The translations under genes were made by a program, and so were the position numbers. The notes beneath the pieces are model-generated. The model was given only the letters and a program-made list of their open reading frames with translations. It was not told the DNA's origin and ran no database searches. Positions 42,234-50,955 of a stretch of 64,000 nucleotides of DNA are shown here, in pieces (position 1 is the first letter of the stretch; the number at the start of each line of letters is the position of its first letter). Origin of the DNA: Macrothele yani (lineage: Eukaryota > Arthropoda > Arachnida > Araneae > Macrothelidae); NCBI GenBank assembly GCA_039090855.1, contig CM076996.1, positions 51,860,469 through 51,924,468 of the forward strand. Reading direction: 5' to 3'.

Positions 42234-42886
42234 TAGATTGTAACATAATAATTCAGAGGTGGAAATCTTTGGTGAAGTTATTAATCCTTTGGATTATGAG
42301 TTGTCATGACATGTTAATATCATTCATTCTGCAGTTCTTCTTAGAGTTTCCTGGGATGTTAAAACACCAACTGGCACTGGAAAGGAAATTTTTATTGATG
42401 GATCTAAGATTGGAGAGAATGTCGGTGCTGGTTTCTACGCTACTTCTTAGAGTAACCCAGTGTGCTTAAAGTCTTTTAGACTTTCAAACAATGCTACTGT
42501 CTTTCAGGCAGAACAATTTGCAATTCAGGCTAGTCTAGAATGGCTTTTGACCAACGGACCGGATTCTACTCTTAATTTATTTTCAGACTCACGGCCTGCC
42601 TTGTCATCGATTTCAAGTTCAGACAGTTCGGGGAGATCTTCCGACATCTATTAAAAACTTAATTTGGAGAGTTGATCCGGGAGAATCCGATAACATTGGA
42701 TACCTGGTCACAAGGGATATGAGGGTATTGAAGTGGCTGATTCATTGGCAAAATAAGGCACTCAAAGTAATTAAGTTGTCATCGCTGGAACTGCTCAAAC
42801 ATTGTCTTAGGACTGCTGTTCAGAAGACTTGGCAACAATGATGGACAGATTGTGACACTGGCAGATATATATACTCGATTTTTCCA
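42234..42886 (+). pseudogene. I-type LINE RNase H domain
   Basis: After the Tc1-I junction the frame gives EVEIFGEVINPLDYELS, then GTGKEIFIDGSKIGENVGAG (first RNase H Asp), FRLSNNATVFQAEQFAIQAS (catalytic Glu) and TLNLFSDSRPALSSISSS (second Asp). In LINEs this domain removes the RNA strand after reverse transcription. A stop at YATS*SNP and a frameshift near 42650 disable it. Confidence 0.85.
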
Positions 42887-43201
42887 ATGGTGTCATCTGA
42901 TAGATGCTTGACTGATAGATACTTTAACCAACTTCTGACTGAGCATGGATCTTGTCCTGCTTATTATCTTCGTTTTAACCTTAAAGACACTAGCTGCAAA
43001 TGCGGTCTCAGAAATGCAACAATGTATCATCTAGTTTTCGAATGTGTTAATATCAGCGACCTTAGGAATACATACCTTGGCCCTGTCATTGAGAAAGACC
43101 TCAAGAAAATTTTGGGTATGCTTCATTTTCGTGGAAGAATATGGGTCATTTCACATCAGTTCAACCAGGCCATGACACCCATGTTTTCAGATTTTGAATA
43201 A
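42887..43201 (+). pseudogene. I-type LINE C-terminal region with CCHC-like finger
   Basis: A 104-codon stretch contains CLTDRYFNQLLTEHGSCPAY, CKCGLRNATMYHLVFEC and LGPVIEKDLKKILGMLHFRG, ending MFSDFE. The CxC(x)nHxxxxC pattern is typical for the C-terminus of I and R1 type ORF2 proteins. The last 10 codons also align with the inverted sequence at 53195-53205, which complicates the border with the next element. Confidence 0.75.
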
Positions 43202-43373
43202 ACTTGGTATACTCAATCCCTCCATGTTGGTAAGCAACCATATACATTTTTTTCCATGTAGCTCTTCTGGTTTCAATTTTACAGCCCTTGAAACTTTCAG
43301 TGAATTCTCGGTTCTTACTGTTTCTGAGGCCTTCTGTGCAAGCTGCACTTGCTTATGAAAAAAATTCTATCTC

Positions 43374-44224
43374 ACCCAGAACATTGTCAGAAATTGCATT
43401 CTGCACACCTACTCTAGCATTGAAATCCCCTGCTATTATAACTTTTTCTTTAGCACCAAACTGGCTCAAAAGAGCTTTAAGCGCATTCCAGAAATCTTCC
43501 TTCATATCAGAAGGTTCCGAGTAACAAGGTGCATACACTACAACAATTACTATTCTCTGAAGTTTCACTTTGAAACGAATCCAAAGAATTCTCTCACTTA
43601 TGCAGCTATAGTGAATTAAGTTGCTCTTCATCTTTTCACTTAAAATCACACCTACACCAGCCTGTCCTCTCATATTATCCAATACTCCAGACCACACACT
43701 CACCGTTCCATTCACTTCTTCTATCCCAATTTCCTTCTTTTTGGTTTCACTTACACACAGCGCATCCAATCTATACTTATTCATCTCTTCAATCAAATAA
43801 TTCATCTTGCCAATTATACCTCTAGTATTCCATTCACCAATTTTACACTTAATCAGCCGAGTTATCTTTCTCATATGCAGTTTAGAAAGTCCAGGTCGAT
43901 TCTGTGGTGGACCGTCCTTCTCAAGTGTGGTAGGTCCACCATATCCCACACTAGAGACTAGATATTGATTTCATTGTGTCTTTTTAAGCAGGTAAGTACA
44001 TCAGCGTGGGAGATTAGCCCGCAGCTGACGCTTCCAGTTGGTCATTCAACCTAAGGATTCTGGAACAAAACCCAGTGAGTTGGGGTCTTTTTGCCAATGT
44101 CACACAGAACTAGCTGGCACCTCTCCAAGATTCACAGAGACCCTAGTTGCTCTTGTGTGTGCCATTTTTACCATGGAACGCCTAGAGGAGGCAAACCCAT
44201 CTCTCACTGAGGTCGCCCGCAATA
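43374..44224 (-). mobile_element. LINE-B copy 3: leader and endonuclease only
   Basis: The minus strand has the LINE-B leader (44224-43950) and a 198-codon open endonuclease ORF (43949-43353): CKIGEWNTRGIIGKMNYLIE, RLDALCVSETKKKEIGIEEV, GVILSEKMKSNLIHYSCISE, VVYAPCYSEPSDMKED and VIIAGDFNARVGVQ. It breaks off after SDNVLGE, before the Asp-His motif and RT. A LINE that keeps its 5' end and lacks its 3' end must have been cut by a later deletion. That deletion also removed about 160 bp of the D element arm. Confidence 0.85.
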
Positions 44225-45014
44225 AAAACATGGGTTACTAAAAAGTGAATTATCAGTGAGAGAGAAAGGTATAACCTTAACATATTTTTTTAAAATGAGC
44301 CTAGAGATATGCAGGCCTGTTTATGCTCCGGGGAATTCGAACAAGGCACCCCTAAAATTCTGGGGATTTAGAAAAGTATACCATTCATGAATGAAACATT
44401 ACCAGGTGACCAGCGTTCAGCTCCTTGGGCGCAAAGGGGGAGGGAAGAATGCTTGGCAGCTTAGCACATGCGCCTCTTTTCTCCTCCGAAAGCCGGCCAC
44501 AGATGAGAGGGAAAAGCTATTATAAACAGTGCCAAAGGGGAGAAAGACCATCGGTCCCAACCATTAAGAATCATACACACCCCTTCGCCGTTCACGGCAG
44601 CCGTCTGGGTTGTTTATCCGATGCGCTTTGTGTGACACTCCCGGTACCGTCCCCTTCCCTGTCATTGACGGCGGCATTTGCTCCTCTGATTTAAACAATC
44701 TTCCCATTCACTAAAGGGGAAATAAGCGGGCCTAAAGGTCAAAGCAGCATTTTTGTTTTGTTTTTTTCGCTATCTTGGATCACTGAATTCTACTGTAGTA
44801 GGGTTTTGAATGCGAGAACCTATAAGTCATATGTCTGCAGCATGAATTGCTAGATTTGTGCCTTCGTGTCACGTGTTTTCCGGTTGTGGTGGGTGAGAAG
44901 AAGTCTGTGAGTATGTGCAGTAGAACTCCCATAGGGACCTGTGTTGAGAGTTCATATGCTAGTGCGAGAAGGGAATTTGTCTCCTTTCCGTTCGGCGCTG
45001 ATAATCAAGTAGCG

Positions 45015-46140
45015 GCTTAGAGAATTTCAGTAGGAAATTTCTTGATATTATCAGTGATATAACCAAATTAGAAGAATCTGCCCGGAATGCTTTTCGATTT
45101 GATTGTCTTGAACGCACAGATAGTAATGACGATACCGTCAGCACGTGATGCAAAAAAATAGATACTGCAGGACAAGCTTATTGTGTGTTTTGCAACTCAT
45201 TACTAAAATATGGTGGAGAAGGTTATAAAACCTCAATGAACCATGCAAAAACTATGACATATATTAAAAGTTCAAAATGTGTTAAAACTTCAATGACCCT
45301 GAGTCATTATGCAAGTGCGAAGAATACGGATGATCTGGTGGAGAGCGGTAATCAACCATTTGATATAATGACAAGAAAAGCTTGTCAAGAAGTATTAGTA
45401 TCATCATTCATCGCTGAAAATTCTCTTTCTTTTAGTTTGGCGCCAAATTTGATTGAGCTGTGTCAAAAATTAAGCCGGGACCAAACTGCGCTGAAATCTC
45501 TGTCCATGAACAGAACTACCGTATGTTACAAGTTAAAATATGGAATTGGCAGAACAGTTAAAGAAAATAAAATTAGAACTTTAAGAACCATGCCGTTTTC
45601 TTTAAATGTGGATGAAAGTACTAGCAATGCACAAGAGAGCATATTTGCAATGCTAGTGCAGTTTTACGATGACGATCACAGTGTGGTTGTGGTTCATCAT
45701 CTTACTTCTTTAAAACTGGGATTTTGCAATGCACAAACTATTTGGACAGCAATTGTCAGTACCATTGAAGAAAATCAGATTCCATGGAAAAAATTAACTA
45801 GTATTTTAATGGATTCGTGTAACACTATGCATGGGAAAAAAGTGGTGTCAAAACTAGAATAAGAAATAAAGCACCTCAGTTATTAGATATTGATGATGAC
45901 ACTTGTCATATAGCAAATAACTGTGCCAAAAAATGTTCATCGTTTTTCGAAAGTTACTTGGAAGATTTTTTTGATGATATTTATTTTGACATGAAAAGCT
46001 GTAGCAAAAGGGAGAATTTTTTCAAAATATGTGCAGTGCTTGGAATTAAAAAACTGAAGCCGTTAAAAAGGCCAGATCACAGGTGGGTGTATGTTTTAAC
46101 TGTCTTAAATGAATTAAAGAGTTGTGGGATGCTCTTATAG
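45015..46140 (+). pseudogene. hAT-2 transposase, N-terminal and first catalytic part
   Basis: The frame runs from ENFSRKFLDIISDITKLEES through a TGA stop at 45146 (probably former Trp) into CKKIDTAGQAYCVFCNSLLK, a BED-like CxxC finger with a following His. Then come ACQEVLVSSFIAENSLSFSL, MPFSLNVDESTSNAQESIFA (first catalytic Asp) and WKKLTSILMDSCNTMHGKKV (second Asp). After a frameshift near 45855 it gives CHIANNCAKKCSSFFESYLE and PLKRPDHRWVYVLTVLNELK. One stop and one or two shifts inactivate an otherwise well-kept protein. Confidence 0.85.
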
Positions 46141-46199
46141 TATTTTATTTTTGTTATGTGGATAAAAAAGATAAAGTGTGTTATTTTTCTGGTGTCGAG

Positions 46200-47322
46200 G
46201 CTGTGTATAATAATAGAAATATTTCATCTTCTCAAAAGAGCTTGTAGATGGAGTACATTCCTCTTTACATTCCCCAAAACATACAAAGGATGCTATAGCT
46301 TGGAAAAAAAGAAGTCAATGGATTATTTATTTTGCAGAAAAAAACTTTATTGCAAATAGCATTATATACAACAGTGCTACCAGAATTTGGTGTGTACATA
46401 AAATTATTTGAAACCAATGCTTCATATGTTACATACCAGCATTTATAAATTGATGTTAAAATTTGTTACTTTTTTTATAAAGCCAGAAGTTATTTCAAAG
46501 TGCATGTCTTACAAGGATTTGTTAAAGCTTGATGTTAGTAACTCTAATTTCCACTTACCCAGCAAGTTGCTGTATATTGGATCAGAAGTTTGCACCATTA
46601 TGAAAAAATTATCAAAAAACCATGTGATAGCAAAAGAATTCAAAACCTCTTTGGTCATAGCCTACACTACTAACACAGCACAGTATATGATACAAAAATT
46701 ACCTGTTGGAAATTCATTTCTTATTAGTTTTACAGCATTGGACCCAGTGCTAAGAGGTAAAACTAGTACTATGTTAGCATTTGTAAAATTATCTTTTTAT
46801 CTGTCACATATATTTTCTGAGGCTGAAAAACCACAACTGTGTGCAGAATTAAGATTATACCAAACTGACATTGATATTACTGATGAAATGCTCTACTGTT
46901 GTGATACCAATAAAAAAAAAAAAATTAAATGTGCAATAGACAAATATTGGTCTAAAATTTTTTACTTAAAAGATGAAGTTACAAATGAAAAAAAATATCC
47001 TATGTTAGGCAAATTAGTCAAGACATGCCTTACTTGCTTCCACGGCCCACTAGTTGAAAGTGCTTTCAACTTAATGGATGATATTCTGACTGACAGTAGA
47101 ACATCTTTTAAAATTGATTCATTGGATGCAGTGCAAACTGTTAAATCTGACTTAATGTCTTCCAAAGAAACAACTTGCCAAAAATATGGCTCGAAAAATC
47201 CCGTGACTGATCCAATTAATAAGGATTTACTTGTAAATATCAATGGAAGTTGGAGATCATATCAGGAGGACTTTTTGCTGAAAAATCTAGTTCTGATGTG
47301 CTTAAAATATAGAAACTCATGA
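46200..47322 (+). pseudogene. hAT-2 transposase, C-terminal part
   Basis: A 304-codon open stretch (46408-47322) includes YKLMLKFVTFFIKPEVISK, NFHLPSKLLYIGSEVCTIMK, LPVGNSFLISFTALDPVLRG, FYLSHIFSEAEKPQLCAELR and the C-terminal dimerisation motif TCFHGPLVESAFNLMDDILT. The remnant just before it (EAVYNNRNISSSQKSL) is in another frame. The intact C-terminus shows the element is among the younger hAT copies here. The minisatellite at 47335 follows the stop. Confidence 0.85.
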
Positions 47323-47334
47323 AATCCCTTCCAG

Positions 47335-47490
47335 TTCATGTCAAAAAGAAATTCGTAGTTCCATATGTGAACAGGGATCTTCCAGTTCCATATGTGAACA
47401 GGGATCTTCCAGTTCCATATGTGAACAGGGATCTTCCAATTCCCTGTGTGTTGAGGAACCTTCCAGTTCTGTATGTGAAGAAGGAAAAAA
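47335..47490. repeat. 27-bp minisatellite after the hAT-2 ORF
   Basis: CCAGTTCCATATGTGAACAG is repeated with GGATCTT spacers: three nearly exact units and two diverged ones. Confidence 0.95.
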
Positions 47491-48304
47491 AACCTTTCCC
47501 ATTCCAACAGTTATTGTGAAATTCAATACAAAAGAAAAGCAGATTCCGAGCTTATTCCAAGGAAACAAAAGAAACTGGATGCTTTTTAAATAATTCAGGT
47601 GTTTTAAGACTGTGGTTTATTGTATTTTTCTTTATAATATATTCTGTGGTTTAAATGTTTAAAATTGTTAAATATTGCTAAAAGAAGGTAAATGTAAATA
47701 CATTTTTGAATTATTATAATACAATTGGGTTATTATAATATAAGGTATAATAATTGGTTTTAAAATACTCATTGAATTAAAAGTAATAAAACCCTAGTAA
47801 GCCCACAAGATTTTCAGGGGATTTTAGCTGGTCTCGCAAACACCCCTGGATATGTTCTATCATACCCAAGAATAAAATTGATGGCTTTTTCATTCCTTCT
47901 ACAAATATTATACACTTTTTTTCTGCCATTTTGAGAAAATGGCTGCTGGATGACTATCTTTTCTTCTTACCCTAAAACCTGAGATTCCTATCCAAAATAA
48001 CTACTAATTTGTACAGCTTAGAATTTTACATATTTTTGGTTCTTAATATTTTTTGATAGGGAACACCATTTTTTTGTTATTTGTCATTAAAATGTGGAAA
48101 ATTTGCATTGTTGAATAAAACACAGAAAATTAACAGTCTGGATTGTTTTCTTCTTTAATTTATGCTTTGCTATTTTTGTAGAAGTAAAGATAAAAATCTA
48201 TCTTTCTGATGTTTCATCAGTGTCTAAGGTCCCAGAAAGGAATAATAATAATAATATCAGTTGCTAGAATAATATATTATTCATATTGTATTCTTTACTA
48301 GTCA

Positions 48305-48306
<2 letters not shown>

Positions 48307-48368
<62 letters not shown>
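48307..48368. repeat. (TG)n microsatellite
   Basis: About 30 uninterrupted TG dinucleotides inside the D element, between its left arm and its ORF. Confidence 0.97.
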
Positions 48369-48369
<1 letters not shown>

Positions 48370-48372
<3 letters not shown>

Positions 48373-48905
48373 AATCATGCATAATTAACACACTGTTGAC
48401 TCATGCATGAGGCAACTCCAATTCACTCACAGGACACAACATGCAGTAGCTTGGCAAACCCTCACTCAGTCTACTTCAGTTCTTCCCAGGTGGAACATTG
48501 TATTGTGCTTCTACACTCAAGTCCTTCTCAGTGTACAATTTAGTAATTTACAGTGATGTTATAAGTGTGCATAGCTAAACCACAATAGTATGCTAATATT
48601 AGTGTGTTTGCTTGTTACAAAGAAAATGGAAGATACTAAGTGTAGTGTTTGGCAATTTATGTACCTGTGTCTCAAAGAAAGGTATTGAAAATATAGCAGG
48701 TCTCACTGAAGATAATATAATTTTTATGAATTTTAGAACAGAAGCTACAGGAGACTTGCAGATCATTTGTCTGCACCATAGAAGTGTATTTTTCAAAAAG
48801 TTTAAATTTCTTTAAAAAATAGGTTGTTATATCCTCAGAAAACATAAGAGATCTGTGAGAAAGTTGCTACGTGTGGTGACTGTATAGAAATATAAATATC
48901 TATTA
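48370..48905. other. D element leader, no recognised gene
   Basis: AT-rich sequence. An ORF fragment at 48612-48815 (LQRKWKILSVVFGNLCTCVS) may belong to the start of the D protein but is not recognisable. Confidence 0.4.
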
Positions 48906-50100
48906 ATGAAGGAATTTAAAGTGAAACCTGGGCTAAAGCTATGTTCTCAATGTAGAGGTATTTTATTTAAAAGTGACATAGAGAGTGCTGATAGCTCCAA
49001 CGACATTAGTTTACCTCCAAAAGAAATAACTGATGTTGAGAAGAAAGAAACAATAGAAAAGCTCAATTCATCTTTTGCTGAGCCAGGTTGTTCTCTTTTA
49101 AAATTGCATATCCTTGGTGAACATAGCAAGGTATCTTATGGAAGGGAAATGTTTGAAAATTTTCAGGTAAATATTCCAAGCAAAATTAAAAAAAATACTA
49201 GAGGTTGAGATTTTAACAAAAGAAGCCAAAACACATAAGTATGTGGAAGAGAAAGCAGCTGACATGGACAAGCTTGTAGCAATCATGAAGGGCAAACTGA
49301 AATCCACTTTAAGGAAAAAGCAAGAACTAATAACCATTCCAGCTTCACTGACATGGACGCAGAAAAAGATACAAGAAACATTTGTTGTGTCTGACTATGC
49401 TGTTTGCTGAGCTGAGAGACTTGTTAAGGAAAAGAGATTTTTAGCGGAGCCAGATCACGGATGTGGAATTAAAACCTGAAAACTGAAATCACTGATTTAG
49501 TGAGAAACTTTTATGGAAGTGCCGAACAGTCTAGAGTTATGCTTGGAATGAAAGATGTAATGAGCATAGGGTGAAAAAATTGCAAGAAAAAGCGATTGAT
49601 TTGGGGTAACCTTCACAAATTATATTAAAATTTATTTAAGTGTGAGTAGCCTGACGTTAAGGTGGGTTTCACTAAGTTTTGCTGTTTGCAACCAAAGTGG
49701 TGTGTGTTTTAGTATGCATATGCGTAATTCATCAAAATGTCGTTCTACTACTTCATGGTGCACAAATTGAAGACAGCTATAAGGATATTATGAAGTATTT
49801 AGTGTGTGAAGAAGCAAAGACAGAATGTCTGCTCAGACACTGCAGTGAATGGTCCCAAAGCCACATCTAGTGAGCTACTTAGAATCCAGATTTGAAAATT
49901 GTGAGGAAAGTGAAACTATCAGATTTTCTCAATAGGTGTCAACTGACAGGACACAGACGATAAAAAAGTCATCAACACTTAATGATGTAGCCAACAAGAT
50001 TAGATAGAACAACTGATTCCACACTTTTTCATAGCCATGTCGCAATCTTCATTATAAAAAGTCTCTCCAGCTTTATTCATTATAAAAAGTACACTCTGGC

Positions 50101-50199
50101 TTTATTCAGGATTGATGCTTTATTATTATTGGTACTTAGAATTGTACCATTATCGGTTGTATAAGTACCAATAATGATAAAACATCAATCCTAAATGAA
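50101..50199. repeat. 38-bp inverted repeat at the 5' edge of a PLE end
   Basis: Arms 50101-50138 and 50162-50199 are complementary with about four mismatches (core GGATTGATG / CATCAATCC). A 31-bp tandem repeat (CATTATAAAAAGT...CTTTATT) lies just before it at 50050-50105. This is the same arrangement as at the PLE copy 2 5' edge. Confidence 0.85.
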
Positions 50200-50665
50200 G
50201 CCGGTGTGTACAGCATTCCCATACACCATGACGAAAGCGATCGAAATAGCAGGAGTAATTAACAGAAAAATAATATGCATGGGTAGCACCAAAAGAAGAT
50301 CCCAGATAAGACTAAAAGAACATATCAATAATTGGAACAGAAAAGAAGAAAATACATCCCTAATTAAGCATTGTATTGGCAACAAATCCAGCCCCGACTG
50401 GATCAATGCTAAACTTATAACATCGTACAAAACGCATGCACAAATTTTGACATCCGAAGCCGTTATAATCGAAAAAACAAAAGGTTTTAATTGTAACTCC
50501 AATAATCCAATCAAACTACCATATGCATGGGTACATATAATTCAACAGGAGCAAAGGAAAATAAAAAATAAACCAGGACTGAAAAAAATCAAAAAATACA
50601 AGAGCAGAAGACATCCCGAATCTACAGAACTCCTCAATGCGGGAGAATACCATGGGAATGCATGA
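50195..50665 (+). CDS. PLE GIY-YIG endonuclease fragment
   Basis: A 156-codon open stretch. EIAGVINRKIICMGSTKRRS is the degenerate GIY/YIG pair (GVY to GVI, YVGST to CMGST). QIRLKEHINNWNRKEENTSL with the conserved Arg and His follows, then SYKTHAQILTSEAVIIEKTK with the metal-binding Glu. A basic C-terminus ends EYHGNA. The nuclease would nick target DNA. Loss of the two signature Tyr residues suggests it is inactive although the frame is open. Confidence 0.75.
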   Translation: MKPVCTAFPYTMTKAIEIAGVINRKIICMGSTKRRSQIRLKEHINNWNRKEENTSLIKHCIGNKSSPDWINAKLITSYKTHAQILTSEAVIIEKTKGFNCNSNNPIKLPYAWVHIIQQEQRKIKNKPGLKKIKKYKSRRHPESTELLNAGEYHGNA

Positions 50666-50955
50666 GGATGAAATAGGCGGATGTATACAATTAGAGGATC
50701 TGTGAATACACAAGTAAAACTTAAGACAACGAAGGACAACTAGGGATGGACAAAGATGTGCAATAAAAGTTGCACACCACAAAACAAGAATGACTGACGT
50801 GGTGTGGCAGGACGAGTGAGGGGGATTGACATCTCGAAAAATCAGTTCAACATCAGACGTCGCATTCAGTGAACGAAGTGAACCCCACCAAAGATGACTG
50901 CAATACAGCAGTTGAAACTAGTATGGGTACCGCTACATGGGAGGAATAGTTCACT
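50200..50955 (+). mobile_element. 5'-truncated PLE end in the D element
   Basis: It holds the GIY-YIG domain ORF, a 3' region of about 290 bp, and a decayed hammerhead-like motif (50886-50920). It interrupts the D protein. It is a third PLE lineage, different in sequence from copies 1 and 2 and from the piece at 6490-7075. Confidence 0.75.
50886..50920 (+). ncRNA. Decayed hammerhead-like motif in a PLE end
   Basis: CCAAAGA stands where CUGAAGA would be. It is followed by the stem GACTGC / GCAGTT with a 6-nt loop and then GAAAC at 50914-50918. Stem II and the GAAA box are intact, while two core bases of the CUGANGA box are changed, which should abolish cleavage. Confidence 0.4.

Larger units (their letters stand above)
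38935..43201 (+). mobile_element. I-type LINE with RNase H, 5'-truncated and split by Tc1-I
   Basis: Segments 38935-39535 and 42234-43201 belong to one element. The first holds the end of RT (YADDF) and thumb, the second the RNase H domain and a C-terminal CCHC-like finger. Removing Tc1-I and one TA joins the two in the same reading frame. RT plus RNase H in one ORF2 is characteristic of the I group of LINEs. Several in-frame stops make it dead. Confidence 0.85.
44312..47848 (+). mobile_element. hAT-2 transposon in the left arm of the D element
   Basis: Ends are CAGGCCTGTTTATGCTCC (left) and inverted CAGGGGTGTTTGCGAGAC (right). The flanks share GATATG (44306-44311 and 47849-47854). The right D arm (about 52750) shows the empty site AGAGATATGTTC. 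A CpG-rich leader (44400-44760) precedes the transposase ORFs. Length is 3537 bp, normal for an autonomous hAT. A 27-bp minisatellite lies after the ORF. Confidence 0.88.

Noticed and set aside
44400..44760. CpG island of a host promoter
   Set aside because: The GC-richer stretch lies inside hAT-2 ends and directly precedes its transposase, so it is more likely the element's own leader.
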